A stretch of 64,000 nt of DNA from Yamagishiella unicocca (lineage: Eukaryota; Chlorophyta; Chlorophyceae; Chlamydomonadales; Volvocaceae): contig BDSL01000078.1 of assembly GCA_003116995.1 (NCBI GenBank), forward strand, positions 1-64,000, written 5' to 3'. Positions 35,105-60,185 of the stretch are shown piece by piece; positions within the stretch are counted from its first letter, which is position 1, and the number at the start of each line of letters is the position of its first letter. A program made the position numbers and the translations under genes. The notes beneath the pieces are model-generated. The model saw only the letters and a program-made list of their open reading frames with translations, was not told the DNA's origin and did not search any database.

Positions 35105-38025
35105 TCAAGCGCCTCCTGCTACTGACGTCGCCAACGCCCGTGCAGCTATCGGGGCCCCCAGCCAGGCCTCCCGCGTCGCCGCCGCTGGGCCCAGCAGCTG
35201 CAGCATGGCCCCGATCGCCAGTGGCAGCGTCACCAGGCTGGCGGCGTACTGCCAGAACAACAGCGCCGCCACCTCATCCTCGGCGTTGCCGAAGATCGTC
35301 GCCATGCTGTGCACCAGTACGGCAGTCGGGGTGGCATGCATGACGAGCATGACGAGCATGGCCAGCGGGTCGGTCCCGGGGAGCATGCCTGGCGGGTGCG
35401 AGGAGGGCGGAGCGCGGGGCGGGGTGGCGAAAAGACCCGGTTACACGACATAGGAAACGGAGGACAGAAACCCCCGGGGGCAGGGGTGTCGCAAGAAGTA
35501 ACAGCATGCTTCGCTTCTCTTCTAGAGCGACTAACGATTTGGGTCGGCATGCTTCACTTCTACAGCGAATAACGATTTGGGTCAGCATGCTTCGCTTCTA
35601 CAGTGAATAACGTTTTGGGTCAGCATGCTTCGCTTCTGTGGCGAATAACGATTTGGGTCAGCATGCTTCGGGTCTTTACTAGAGCGAACACCCGAAATAT
35701 CCCATGCCCTTCTGTTTTCTCCCGACTACGCGACGCAGCCCCCCGCCCCCGGGCACACCTGCGGACCAGGCGGCCACGAGGAGTGCCCCGCACACTGCCG
35801 GCAGCAGCAGCAGCCGGGTCGCCACCGCCGCCACCACGCAGGAGGCGGGCAGGCGGCCGGCCGCCACCCCCGGCCCGCGACTCAGGTTGGCGCCCAGCAC
35901 CAGCAGGAGCGCGGGAATGCACACGGCGCCCAGCGCGTCGCTCACCTCGCCCAGCAGCCGCAAGCAGCCCGTGGGGCTGAACAGCGCATCCTGTCCGGGC
36001 GGATTGCGGTGATGGATTGCGATGGTGGTTGCGCTGGTGGTTGCAGTGGTGGTTGCGGAGGTGACGCAGGTCGGAGCAGCAGCGTGCATGAGAGGAAGGG
36101 CAGGGGATCTCAATGCCCCAACGCTGGATGGTGGTGGTGGCGGGTGAGGAATGATGGTGGTGCGGGAGACCGTGCGGAAAGGAGTGTGGCCGTACCTTGA
36201 GCCACCCCACGCTGGCCACTACCACCGCCAGCAGGCTAAACACCGTGGGGGGCGTGAACACGCCCGCCGCCAGGGACTGCCACCGCGACCCAGATGGAGG
36301 AAAGGATGCGGGTGAGGGTGCGGATTGGGACGAGGTGGAGGTGGAGGTGCGTGAGGGACCCGCCGTGTCGTCGAGCGCACTGCGTGCTGCTGGCGGTGGA
36401 GCTGGAGATAGCGCCGCAGATGATGACGAGCTACCATCCCCGCTGCTACTATCCCCGCTGCTGCTACCAGTACTGCTGTCGTCGACTGCCCCGTGTCCCG
36501 CACTGCAACTGACGCCGCCACTGGTGCTGCTCTCAATACTGCTGCTGCTGGTTATTTTTTCAAGCTGGGCCCCCGGGTCCTGCTGCCGCAGGGAGGGTGA
36601 GGGCGGCGATGGTGGGTTCGGGGGCGGCGGTGGGTTCGGAGGTGGCGGCTTCTGCATGAAGATGTAGGTGAGCGGGAACTGGATGAGCGCAGCGGTGAGG
36701 TTGCTCAGCGCCACGTACCTGCGGGGAGAGGAGAACGGTGCAGACGCTGTGCGGGCGCGGCGCTAAAGTATACGGCGGGAAGCAAAACGTGTGCGCCGCA
36801 GCCGCTGCAAGGCAGACCGGCCGTACCGGCCGTACAGGACCACACTGTGCAGGTGCCGTACCGTTACCTCATTGCCATGTCCGACGCCACCGCCGGCCCC
36901 AGCGCCGCTGCGAAGGGCAGCGCCGGGTCCACCGCCAAGCCCGCCAGCAGTACGAACGGCAGGTTGCCCACGTTCCCCACGCCGCACGACAGCACTAGCT
37001 GGTTCCGGAGCCGCTCCGGGACGCGGACCCAGCGCGCGGCCAGCAGCCCCAGCAGCAGCCCGACCACGTGGCTGGTCGTGCGTCGGTCAGAAAGGTTGAG
37101 AGGAAACCCAGGAGGGAAGGCGTGCTGTCAGGTATAGGGCCCGCAGGTTCGGACCCGGGGGGGGGGGGCACCGGGCCGGGGTACGGCAAGGGACCGCGGG
37201 AGGTTCCGGAGCCTCCGAGCTGCCAAACCCTCCTCACACCATTTCCCACAGTGCCCATACTTAGACGTTCTGCGCACGGCCCGTTACAGTGTGGTCCCTC
37301 GCAGGGGAAGATCGGTTCTATTTCAAGCGCCGCCACGCGCCCATGACATCGCAACGGCGTGGAAGCCACGCCACGCTCGTTGTAAGGCCCGCGGCGGCCC
37401 CATCTCCCCCCCCGTGCTGAGCCCTTCATCGGCCCCACCTCGCCACCATGTTGGCCGACACCACCCACAGGCGGGCCACCTCCCCCACGCCCACCCCGAC
37501 TGCCAGCTTGCTAAACAGCAGGCAGGGGGTGAAGATGTAGAGCGTAAGGGAGCTGATGATGCGGCGGCCCTCAGGCGACAAGAGGCCCTGACCGGGCAGC
37601 GAGGGATGCAATAGCGGGAGGGGGCAGGACTAGGCGACGCAGGGCCGTGCTCCGTCATACGTATACAGCTTGCAAGGGTGGAGGCGGAACCCCAGCGCTC
37701 GCCTCAACCCTCGCCTACCACCCCGCCCCCACCGCTCCTCTCTATGTGCCAACCCACGTGTTGTATATTCCTCTCAATCCCCCCACCGCAATCAGTGTAC
37801 CACGTACCTCCGATCATTCCGATTGCACCCTTTGCTACAGATCCGTGTTCCGAAGCACACTGCTGCCGCCCATACATGCGCACACGCGGGTCAACGCACC
37901 CGGCTGGACGCCCACGCTCCCACAGCGCAGTATAAGGCCACCTTGGCCACGGGCACGGCGGCGGCCGAGACGAGCTGCAGGGCTGAGGTGGATGCGGCCG
38001 CGGCCGGCAGGGCAAGGCACGGCAT
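35105..38025 (-). CDS. PIN-likes (PILS)/auxin efflux carrier family membrane protein
   Basis: Six exons, consistent phases, about 505 residues: 38025-37900, 37587-37439, 37071-36868, 36718-36196, 35990-35759, 35388-35105. Hydrophobic N-terminal segment LQLVSAAAVPVAKVALYC is followed by GLLSPEGRRIISSLTLYI and FTPCLLFSKLA, the most conserved stretch of this family. Next come VVGLLLGLLAARW and NVGNLPFVLLAGL (the G-N-x-GN-LP motif), a Pro/Ser-rich cytosolic loop (~180-290), then VFSLLAVVVASVGWLK, PTGCLRLLGEV, IPALLLVLGANLSRG, and the terminal block PLAMLVMLVMHATPTAV to LLFWQYAASLVTLPLAI. That gives five predicted helices on each side of the loop. Plant members sit in the endoplasmic reticulum and affect intracellular auxin; the substrate in algae is unknown. 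The ATG at 38025 gives a compact N-terminus; an in-frame ATG at 38226 would add 67 residues. Confidence 0.9.
35426..35454 (+). repeat. dispersed intronic repeat A, copy 4
   Basis: GGCGAAAAGACCCGGTTACA then CGACATAGG, followed by AAACGGAGGACAGA, in the last intron of the PIN-likes gene (antisense to it). The flank is shared with the copy at 61929. Confidence 0.7.
35503..35672 (+). repeat. 38-bp tandem repeat, about 4.4 units
   Basis: AGCATGCTTCGCTTCT plus a short variable piece plus AATAACGATTTGGGTC repeats with a 38-base period after a 43-base first unit. It lies in the last intron of the PIN-likes gene and ends with a partial unit before 35680. Confidence 0.93.
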
Positions 38026-39919
38026 CGGGTCTGCGGCCGGCAATCGCCGCAAGCTGCTCCTCGACGACGGTGAGACCACGATTGGCGCCAAGATGGCACG
38101 ACGGTCCACGAGCCATGATCCGCGTTCACAGCGAGCGGGGCGGCCGGCCGAGGTGTGGGCATGCGGAGGCCATCCGCAGCCCGAGCGACCGAGTTGTTGT
38201 GACAACGCTGCCGGGCTCGTCGTCATTTTGAAGCGAAACTGTAGCGACAACAATCCCAGAGAGTTGAAAAGCTTAATGGGTAAACTTTGGCCACGAAGAA
38301 GTTGTGAGCTTCCGAGTTCTGAGGTAGCTTTTTTTCCAAGCGCAACTTGTCAGTCATCTGTGGTTGCGATTTTATCACATCATCATACGCGATGCTGGAT
38401 GCAAGGAAGGCGCGATACATACGTTTAGACCTTGCTCAGGATCCATCGCAGGATCCCGTTGAACTACCATGCGGTGGCGTACACAACTGCCGCGAAGGCT
38501 ACGATACGCGTCTGTGTCCAGAAGTCTGGCCATAGCGTGACCACAAGCTGTAAGGAGGATACAGAGAGCCAAGGGGAGCGCGAGGCCCACGGTGAACTGC
38601 GCCAGCAGTGGGCCTCCACGTCGCAGGAACCCTCAGGAAGAGGGCTGGTGGTTCTAGCGCAGAAGGCCTGCCAGCGGTATTCCGGAGCGTGAACTGGATT
38701 TCTGGATCATGTAAGATGTAATGCCTCTTTGCCTATACCTGATGACGTTGGCGTTCTCGCGCTGGCTCCTTCTGGATCCAGTTTCCACACGACGCTGTGT
38801 AGCTCTATGGGTGCGAGGTAATAATGAAATAGTACGCGCTACAGCGACGCACAACGTCGACACACGAACGGGCCCTGACGATCCCGAACGCCTCGAGAAT
38901 TGAGATACGCCATGCGATGCGCAACTTCGGTGGACGGTATGGTCTCGGGACAGATTGCGATGGTTGCAATGTTGCACAGGAATGCAATGGGGTGCACGCA
39001 CACGCACGTTTTCTTTCCCAGGAGTATGGCTTTGCACGCAATCCGGGAGCGAGTACGTGTCCTTGCAGCATGCAACATGAGTCCACCTCCGAATACAAAG
39101 GAAAAGAACAACGAAAGTCGTTCTGAGGTTGTCAAAACTGAAGCTGGCTGCGAACCGATGCGAATCAGAAGCCTTAATTTAGCAATATAATATTTTCAGC
39201 GCCGGCCTCATGATGGCGGGATAGCAGCTCGCTGACCCCACGACAACGTGGCACGACCATGACCCAAATCACCGCACTGGAAGAACCACCTCGCACAGAT
39301 TGCATCGCGCTGCAGACGCCTGGGGCGCTGGGGGCAAATCGCAGTTTCAAAATAATCCAACAATAAGTCATTCGTTGCGACGCTGGGCTCCACTAAAGAC
39401 AGAGTCATGAAGCTGCATATATTGCAACTACCATGCAGAGTAGTTGAATATTATTTTTGCACCAAGATGGAGAGATCAGAGATGAAGCTGCCGAGTCGAG
39501 TCGAGCGGTCGACCACGACTTGCACAACGTCATTGACTAACTGCAAGCAACGCGCACATTACGCCATCAGGAAATTGCCAACGTTATGCAGGTGCCGTAC
39601 GAGCGTAATGAGGTTGCCCTGCGTCGTACGTCGTAAGAAGGCGCGAGAACGAGTGGCCGAGGCTCATCCTGTCCCATGACCCCACTCGTGCTTATCATTT
39701 CCAACACAGTATTCAGTTGATTCGTGCCACGAATTGTAGCGGCTTGTGATTGTACTTAGCTGGACAACACGACAGCTTGCATAAGCTTGTAGCCTATTGT
39801 CCAACGGTTTTTGCAAAGCACGAAAACGCACAGCGATTTGCACGCACTGCTGCGCTACAAAGATATAGTTAGCCCCCTCGCAGCTTAGGCTTGCTCGGGC
39901 CAGCCGACCGTGCGTTACC
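38026..39919. other. divergent intergenic region between PIN-likes and ABCC genes
   Basis: About 1.9 kb that should contain two divergent promoters. A minus-strand frame around 38640-38375 encodes a hydrophobic segment (LLAQFTVGLALPLALCILL) followed by DTDAYRSLRGSCVRHRM. Another at 39135-38839 starts with a Phe/Leu-rich stretch. Neither has a convincing splice partner, so they may be fragments of a membrane-protein gene or chance. No clear core promoter was seen. Confidence 0.35.
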
Positions 39920-50887
<10,968 letters not shown>

Positions 50888-52737
50888 TCCAACGGTATGG
50901 GAAGTCCCGCCTCGGCCCGCATCGTGGCGTGGTCAGCAGAACCGGGAGCAACCGTGTGATCGGAGGCCGATGCGCTTCCTCTCCACCGTGCTTGGCGCCC
51001 TTCAAAGGCGGGAGTCGAAAGAATGGGAGAGGCGCCGCATTGCGGTGTGCGATTCATGCAATGTGTCAAGGGTACGGGTCGCGCGGAGATGTGCCGGTGA
51101 GAGAGTGTGATGGGCTCTTGCAAATTTATATTTTTGGGGCGCCCGGGGCGCTCCCGGTTTCATGCACTTGATGCTGACAGATTGTTTGGTTGTGCTTTGA
51201 ACCCGTCGTGTCTGGTGCTTTAGTAGGCTCGAGTGCAGTTTGGTGATCTGGAGGTTACTTCCAGGGCGCCCGTGCGTCAGGTGTCCGGGCACCCCTTGGA
51301 AGCGGGTGCGCAGATTCCGCAGGTTGCGAGCGATCGCGGCCTTGGTGACGGCGTTGCTGGACAAATCGCGTTTGGTGTGTTGGCAGAAAACGCAGTGACG
51401 CAGAAGGTGCCAGGCGGAGTGATCTCAACCGAGAATCCCCGTGGATGAGAAGCCCAAGTGGGACGTCGTTTTTGTCGAGCGGAGAGTGCTTCATGTCTTG
51501 TTTTGACGTCATCTATTTGTTGGTGTGGCAGTTGTGATGCATGCGAGTGAACAGGTCATGTTCGGTACCGTTGACCCGCGTCGACGCTTTAGTTGGCAGT
51601 TTTTGCCATCGGACGCCCCTGTCTGCGAGTTGTGTTGAGCCTCGGTGTGCGTGAGAGAGAGGGAGATAATGGGCTGAGAGTCCGCCCGTGTTCGGTATTA
51701 GACCCCAGGGACTTTGTGTCAGTACCCTTTGAAGGGACAGGAGAAGGGACAGTTTTCTTACACATGGTGGGCTAGACTTTCAGGGAGAACTGGGACGTGA
51801 GTAAGGCAGTGAGTCGAGTGGTGTTTTGTTGATAGGGGATGGCGACAGTGGCTACAGGAACTCGTAATGGAACACCTAGTAGTAATTAACGCAGATGCAG
51901 CGGCGTGTCGACGAGGGATGTGTATTGCTCGGGGTTTTTGAGCGGTGCCGAAAGGGCTCCGACGCTCGATGACGTCGGTTGTAACACACCATCTCCTTGG
52001 CCGGTGCGAGTTGACACGATTTCGGTGCAGTGAACATAGGTCCGCAGTGCAGTGAACATAGGCACGCAACATGCACACGGCATTGCCAGCACGCAAATCC
52101 GGATCCTTACATCGAGAGGGCAGCATTCATACTCGGTCGGAACGTATGCTGCTGCAGTGCTAGCTGTGCGTATCGCATCCAGTAACCTGCTTCTAGGCGG
52201 TAACAAGTGTCAGGTGTGTCCGTGCCGATTCGTCAGGAACCATCCGTCGACCTACCTACCCTACCCATCTAACAACCCCGGCTCTCGCGGTGCCTCATCG
52301 TCGCAGCCGCTGCCCGGCCTCCGTCCATGGGACAGAAGCCATTCGATGACATCGCCACCACGCCTACCCTCTACCCCCTCATTGCTGCTGTTCTACCTGG
52401 AGCGACGCCGCTATTGCAGCCGCTGCTTCCTGCCCCGCGCATTCACGGTCTTTCCTCTCCGCTCGCTGCTCGCAACACTGCTACAGCAGGAAGGAAGCAA
52501 CACAGCCAAGCATATACCACCCGTCACGGCCTCTTGAGGCCCATCGACGCCAACCCGGTATGTACCTCCGTCTGCTGCTCGACAGAAGATGAGGCCGCCC
52601 CAATGCCACCCAAGTAATTAATCGCGGCGTGTGCTTCCTTGACAGCCAGCTCGCGCCGGTGACTTTCCGCCGGCTTGTTCCGATTCACGGCATCTGGGAG
52701 AGGTCTCTCTCGCCTGCCGGGCAGGCTCCCGGCCCTC
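50888..52737. other. convergent intergenic region between the ABCC and COPA genes
   Basis: This holds the 3'UTRs of two convergent genes. Small frames such as 52052-52537 (+) lack any domain. TGTAA-type signals are not close to either stop codon; one on the minus strand lies at 52107-52111, 627 bases past the COPA stop. No repeat of note was seen. Confidence 0.45.
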
Positions 52738-55700
52738 TTACCGCGTCTGCTGCGACGACGAAATGTGGAGGCCTGACGCATCGGCGCCGATGCGGACGAA
52801 ATCGCCCAGGGGCGAGATCGAGCCCTTGCACTCCGGCATGAAACGAGCCCCTGTGTAGGGATCCTCCACGTACTTGGAGCCCTTGTAGATGGGCGCGAAG
52901 GTGAGCGCACACAGGTCGAAGGGGTTCCGCGGGTCGTAGTTGACCTTGACTGCGTCCGTGGGGTTCTTCTCACATGCCGCCAGCACGGTGCGGGCCTGCT
53001 CGGCAATCTTGGCGCCCGCGTTGAGCTCCAGCAGCCTGTGTGCCCGCCAGCAACAGCGACAGCAACAGCGACAGAGGGACACGGGTGGCGTCAGCGAGGA
53101 CAGCGTGGACAGCGGACAAGGACTCAGTACGTGACACGATTATCGTGGTACCGTGCAGCCCGGCCGCTGCCAGGTGATGTGGCATGGACGCAAACCCACA
53201 GCCCACATCCCCAAACCCAGGTCGCCGCACCTGCGGCAGAACGTGGCGCAGGTGGAGAAGTTCTTGAGCTTGAAGAAGATGGTCATGGCCGAGCGCAGCG
53301 ACAGCGCCAAGTGCACCGGCTGCAGGCGGCAGTGGGTGAAGTAGGCGGCCAGCTCGGCGTTCCGCGACATGTCGTCGTCGCGCAGCTCCTTGCGCTTGAG
53401 CTCGCAACTGGGCGTCGAGGGAAGGTCCGCAAGAGGGTTCCGGCAAGGGGGGTTAGGCGATGGTCAGTGTCTGGAAGGTGGTTCCGGCAGGGGGGGTCAG
53501 GCGATGGTCGGTGTCCAAGGAGGGTTCCAGGCATGCGCGCTGAACGTACATCGCGAGTCCGCAACAACAACAATCACGACAGCAACCGGGGCCGATCGCG
53601 CACGGCGTGTCCGTGTCCGGCTCGACACCCTCACCGCAATGCCGTGTGGTACTCCCGGCAGATGGTCAGCAGCTCCTTCACGTCGTCCACCTCCTTGCGG
53701 TTCTCCACCGTGGTCAGCGGGATCACGTGCAGCATGCGAGTGAAGGCGCGCAGCGCGTCGCTGAACTTGCCCTCCGTCACCAGCTTGTACGCCGCCTTGA
53801 GCGCGTCCTCCAGGCTGGACAGGCTGTACAGCAGCGTCGGCGAGGACGGCGGCTGCGTGGAGGTCTCGCTGGACCAGGTCCTGCGGGAGCGAGTGAGTGG
53901 GCGAGGAATCACGGATGAGAACACGGCATCGTCAGGAGAAGGAGAGGAGCAAGCTGGTTCCCCTCACGAGCGCGCACCCGCGGCTTGGATTCAGGCCCTG
54001 GCCGCTACCCACCTGTCGATGTGCGCCATCATGGAAGGCACGCCGTGCAGGCCCGGCAGCGAGCCGAAGGCCGCCGTGTAGAGGTCCATGAAGTAGGGCT
54101 TGAGCGGCTCGAAGTCTGAGGCGCCCAGCTGGCGGTGCAGCAGCGACATGGCGGTGGACCAGCTGCCGGCGGCGGCGTGCTCCGCGGCCAGCTGCGTGCG
54201 GCGGTCCAGCCAGCGCTGACTGGCTGGCACACCCGGCGCGGGTGCGGAGAAGGGCGCCGCTGCGCCGCCCGCAGCTGCCGCCGCCGCCTCCGCGACCACG
54301 TCCGCCGGCAGGTCCAGGTCCTCCATCTCCCAGCCCTCCGAGCCACCCTCGCCGCCGAGGCCCTCCAGGGCATCCTCGGCATCGCCGTTCTCGCCTGGTG
54401 CGGCGTGAGGCGAGGAGAGGCGGACAACAGTCAGGCAAGCAGTCAGGCAAGCAGGTCGGTAGGCCTCCTCGCCACATAAAATATGACGGCTGTGGTGAGC
54501 GTAGCAATCGACACGAAGCGCATGAGGCGCAAATGCCTAAATCCGGAAGGCAGTCCTGGGTACGCTAGATGCTATCGGAGCGACGGTGGGGAGATAACAA
54601 GGCGGTGCAGGCCTCAAGGCTGGCTGCGGTGCATCAACAGTCCTCGCATCTCAAACGCACCTCCGCCCAAGTCGAGGTCATCCGCCCCCCAGCCAGCGCC
54701 CTCCAGAGCGCTCTCATCCAGCTCCATGGCTGCAGCCGCGGCGCCGCGGCCCTTCGCCCCTGCCGTCGCTGCGGTAGCTCCGGCGGCGGTCGCCGCGGTG
54801 CCCTTAGCCGCGAGCGTCTCAAAGAAGCCCTTGGACACGGTCAGCAGCGGCCAGTTGTCCTCGCGCAGGATGGGCAGCGGCGGCTGCATCAGGCTGGCGT
54901 CAGAGGCGTCCGGCAGGTCCGGCAGGTCGCCGCCCAGCTTGCCGCCGATGCGCTCGGCGTCCTCCACCATACCGTGTGTGGCGGCAGCGACGTAAGCCAG
55001 CGGGAGCTGTCCGGTCTCCTCCAGGATGCGGACCTGCGAGGGGGGGGGGTTGCATAGGCGTAAGCGGGGGGGGGGGGGTGGACTTTGGCAGGAGAGTTGC
55101 CAGTGAGAGAGGGCAGGATTTGCACATGTGACTATGCTGTAGGATTCATGCATCAACACGGCCGATGTAGGTTCCTTGGTGCAGTGGCAAGGGAAGGTTA
55201 CAACCGCCCTGCCCCGCACGTCGTCCCATCCTCTTCTGCCGCGCCCACCTGCTCCTTGACGTCGCCCAGGTAGAGCGCGTTGTGGAAGCGGCTCATCACG
55301 TCGGACCGCATCTCCGCGATCTTCAGCATCTTGCGCAGCTTGTCGGTGTGGCCGGCGATGAGGTACAAGAACGACAGCCGCTCGTAGCTCTTGGTCTTCT
55401 GGTAGGAGAACTCCACGATGTTGTAGTTGCCCTGGCGCAGAGCCTCCAGGCCTGAGGGGGGAGGCGTAGGGCGGGTACGACGTGAAGAACGGCACGGCAG
55501 CAGAGAGCGTACGGTAAGAGTCACAGCCGATCGAGCAACGCACGGCGCTGGTCAGGTTTCCTGCGTTTCATGTACAAGACAGGCGTGTTGCCACCACTGC
55601 GGTGTGGGAGCTGCTCACCCAGCCGGTACCACGTGTCCTTGTCGTCCAGCGCCTGCGCCGCCTGCAGCGCCACCTCGATGTTGCCGCACTGCACCGCCAG

Positions 55701-58700
55701 GTTGAAGCGCGAGCGCTCGTCCGTGACGAAGTGCAGTGCCACCTCGGGGAAGCCCTTCTGCTGCAGGTAGGAGATGATGGCGGTGCCGCACAGCCCGCCG
55801 GCGCGCACCATGTCCACCACCGCGTCGTAGCGGCCCTGCAGCAGCGCCAGCTTGAACATGTACTCCGTGGGGTCGACCTGGACACACGAGGGGCGAGGGT
55901 GTGTCAGGAAGTGGTCGTGCGGAGGGGCGGACGAAAGGCGCCGTCACGCTGCCGCGAGATACTGCCCTGTCTTCCGGCAAAGGGTCCACGCAGGCCTCTC
56001 CCATTGGGGTGGGGCCGCACCACACGCACCTGGATGGTGCGGTTCTTGCCCTCGCGGTCCAGCGCGTGCACCACACCGCCAGCCACGCGCGTCACGTAGA
56101 GCGGCGAGTCCAGCGTGCGGATGATCCCGGAGTCGCCGTTGGGCAGGCAGTACTTGAGGTGGTTGAGCGTCGTGTACAGGAGCACGCCGCTGTCGTCCCA
56201 CGCCGCGGACTTGACGCGGATGGTCTCATGCACCGTCTGCGCGCCGCCCAGCCGCTTGTCGGCGATGATGATGGCGTGCTTGGACAGCAGCGCCACCATG
56301 GACATGTCGGTGTTCCAGACCACGTACTTGATGAACGGCGTGGCCAGCTCGGTCACGGATGAGCGCTGCTGCATGTCGTACAGAGTCACCTGAGGCACGT
56401 GGGAGCAGGGCGAGAAGTTGAGTGCGGGGGCAGGGGCGTTTGGTTGGTGTGCCGCGGGGCTGTGCAGGCGGGCGTCGAGGGACTGCGATGGCATGTCGAG
56501 TCATTGGGTGTGTTGAATGGTCAGTCCCGCTGCCCACCTTATCCTCCGATCGGCACAGCAGCATGCCGGTGCCGGCGTAGAAGATGGCATCGGTGGTGGA
56601 GCAGGGCGTGGGGACCTTCTTGGTGATCTCGTTCTGCAGGTTCCGGATCTGGATGGTGTTGGTGGCCTTGTCCAGGACGGCGAAGCGGTTGCGGGCGATG
56701 AAGACAGCAGACGTGCCCAGGCCGCGCTTGGCGTCCTGTGATTACGGAGCCAACAGAACACAGGGAGCCGGACAGCATGTGTTTATAGGGCATACACTAG
56801 GAAGGAACGATGGCAGACTTTCTGTGCGCGTCCTCCTGTACGACAACGAGCAGACCCGAACGGTTGTCACGCGGCGAAAATGAAGTCCACATGTCCCGGA
56901 ACGCACCGGCGCCGTGTCTCCACGAGCAGCCTCCTTGGGGATGGCGTACAGCTCGTAGGAACCGCCGTCCACGTCCGAGGTGATCAGCAACGCGTTCTCC
57001 GCCGGGTTGTATGCCAGGGTCTTGGGACCCTGTGGGTCATTCCCAGTTCAAAACAAAACAAGGTCCGGCGATGAGCACATCAGGAGGGCGAGTCGCGCTA
57101 TATATGTTTGCTTGCACGGAAATTAATGGCTGGAGGGAACGAAAGAGCGCTCTTGCGGCTTTCTGCAGGCCGTACAATACGAGGATCGTTAAAAAGACCC
57201 CATCTGCTGTGAAATTGCCGCCCGCCAGCGCACATGCCCGAACTCACCTGGTTAGCTCCCGCGCTGCCAGCGCGGCGGATCGACATGAGCGGGTTGTCGC
57301 GCTGTGTCGCGAAGTCGTAGGTGCGCAGGTAGCGGTCCTTCACGTAGTAGAGCATGTTGCCGTGGGTGGCGCAGGCGGGGCGCTCGCGCTCCAGCTTGAA
57401 CACGATCATGCCGCTGAGAGGACGGGGCGGCAACGGGGGGTGGGGTGGATGGGGCAGTGAGAAAAACCCAGCGGGCTTCATCAAAAGGGAAGGGCACAAC
57501 TTACATGCAAACATCGCCATGTATTGCCCCATTGCCGCGAACGACGCCACCCGTACCACATCTTTAGCCAACATCCGGTCACCCACCCGTCGTGGCCCGC
57601 TGCGAGCAGGTTGATCTCGGGGTGGCTGGACAGAATCCAGAACCTGTCGTGCTCGCGGCGGAACGTCTGCACGCCCGTGCGCTTCGACATGTCCCAAACG
57701 CGGATGCTCTTGTCCTCAGAGTTGGAGATGATCAAGTCCTGCGTCAGGCGTGATGCGGGTCGCGGATATGCTAAGGTCCAAGAAATCCGCGGACATTACA
57801 ATGGATGCGGCCCAGGCTGTGGGAGATCACTTTTGACGAAGGGTCCAATGTTCCGGACGAGGCCCCGAGGTCCCGAAGGCATCGTCATGGGATGAACCAA
57901 GCGGTCATGTTTTTGCTGTGCAGACGAACCGTGCGTGGTGTGTGGAATTCGCGGTCAGGCGAACACCTCCTCTTGGAGGTGCAACACTGTGCAATATCTG
58001 CTGACGAGGCAACCCATCTAGCCAAGATTCATCCGAGTGACGAGCTTTGCTAATGACCCCCGAAGGCTGGACTACTGATATGCGTGGACCCAGGTGCCCA
58101 GTAGCATGTTGGCTGTGCCAGCAAGCATAGGTGCTCCCACCTGGCGCGCGTGGAACATGACGCACGATACGTTGTTGGTGTGGCCACGCAGGGTGTCCAC
58201 CTCCCACGCCTTGCTCTCTGCGGTGGTATTGGGACGGAGAGGAGCAAGGCACACGTCAAGGGCTGCAACCACATGGCCGTAACTGCACCAGCGCGGTAAA
58301 CCACCACCGCATTCCATGGAGGACCGGCCGTACTACCCAGTCAGCACCGCCCCATCCCCGCCGCTTACTCCAGCACCTGGCGCTGTTCCCTTCAACAGCA
58401 TGCACCCCGGCTGTGCCGTCGACTCGATGTCGGTGCCTTAAATGGAGGCCAGTGGCATGGCAGCCCCGAACCCAGCCGTCAGTCCATGAGCAAACCCGCA
58501 CGGTCCTCCTACCGTTGTAGCGCCACAGCTTGACCTGGCGGTCGTCCGCGCCGGACACAATGAGCGGCAGTGTGGGGTGGAACGCAGCCCAGTTGACGCC
58601 GCGGTCGTGTCCCTCCAGCACGTACTTGACAACCGCGTCGCCACCGCCGAACAGGTCGGCGTTCATCTGTGCGGGCACGGGCAGCACACAGCGTCCCAGT

Positions 58701-60185
58701 TCGCCCGTGTTGCTTTTGCCAGGTGGCGCCGGTCTGCGCCGGCTCGAGTGCATATGCTAGGCTACGTGCAAGGGTTGACCAACGCCGTTGATGGCCATAA
58801 AAACGTCAGTGACATGGGTGGATGGCGCAAAACCTCCTTCCCGTTCGTGATGTTGGTGGCACAAAACCCTCCCGTTCGTGACGTGCAATCCCGGCGCGAA
58901 AGGCAAGCAGCCGACTTGAGCTCAACCTATCCGTCGTAGCCGCGAGCGCAGCACCAGTGATCTACTCTAGCGATCAGCACGTCGTTCCAACCCATGACAA
59001 CCGCTCATCAGGGCTACTCTCACGCTGTGCTGACGGTATCACACTGGGATGCAGTCACCATCACGCCATGCCTGGTTTGACCCTTGTGTGCGCTAGTTCC
59101 TGAGTTGTGGATCCGTTCCTCTAAATCTGCAACATTCTGCCATGCCCTGGGCCCCACGACGCATGCTGTACAGTATCCCCAAAGGCATTTGGCATGACTT
59201 AAGGGGTGTCGAGGTGTATCCGCCTAGTAGCCTCCAGTTCCCTCCCCATGTGTTTTCGTGTTGTGTCATCCACACGCCGCAGCTGACAGATCAGCTCCTT
59301 TGTGGATTGCGATACAGCAAGGCGAGAACCCCATTCCCTCCAGCATCATGAGGTCATTTGTCTGCTACGCTGCTACCTGTTCACGTGTATCGTTAGAAAC
59401 CCGAACGCCTTGGCTCGACTAACCTGGGGCAGGCGCATCACGTCATCGCCACCCGGCGCCACCGTCTTCTTGCGCAACCCGCTAATGTCCCACACGCGAA
59501 CGGTCTGGTCCAGCGAGGCGGAGACCACGAGATCCTCCTTGGGGTGAAACACGGCGCACATAACATAGTGGTTATGGCCGGTGAGCACCGAAATGCAGGT
59601 CCGCGACTGCCAGTTCCAGATCCGGATGGTCTGATCATCGCTGGCACTGACAATCCAGGGGTATTCGTGATGGAACTGCACTGTGCGGATGTAATCCAGG
59701 TGACCCAGCAGCGTGAACAGACAACGCCGCAGCTTGTAGTTCCAGATCTTAATCTTGTAGTCGTCTCCACCGGACACAAACAGCGGCTGTGACTTATGGA
59801 AATGCACGCCGCGAACGGGACCATCGTGCTCGTCAAAGCGGTCGATCAGTGTTCCCATACGGTAGTCCCACAGCTGGGGGGAGATAACAGAGGCATAAGT
59901 CAGCACAATGAACGTATGCCATGCAAATGACAGGAGCGTGTTTGCGCACCTGAACCACACCACTGTGGAGCGACGCAAGGATCCATGGCCTGCAACAGCG
60001 TTTGGTAGCCGGTTCCGTAAGAAATCAGGACGCCCTACGTTCCCAGCACAAAGCTGGCTACCCCACACATCCAGGGCATCTCATGGGCTCCACAGGCGAC
60101 ATGGCCGCTGGTTGAGTACGCACCGCTTCGGGTGGAAGGACAGACCCTTCACACGATTGCTCTTGGTCTCAAACTTGGTTAGCAT
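52738..60185 (-). CDS. COPA: coatomer subunit alpha (alpha-COP) Confidence 0.97.
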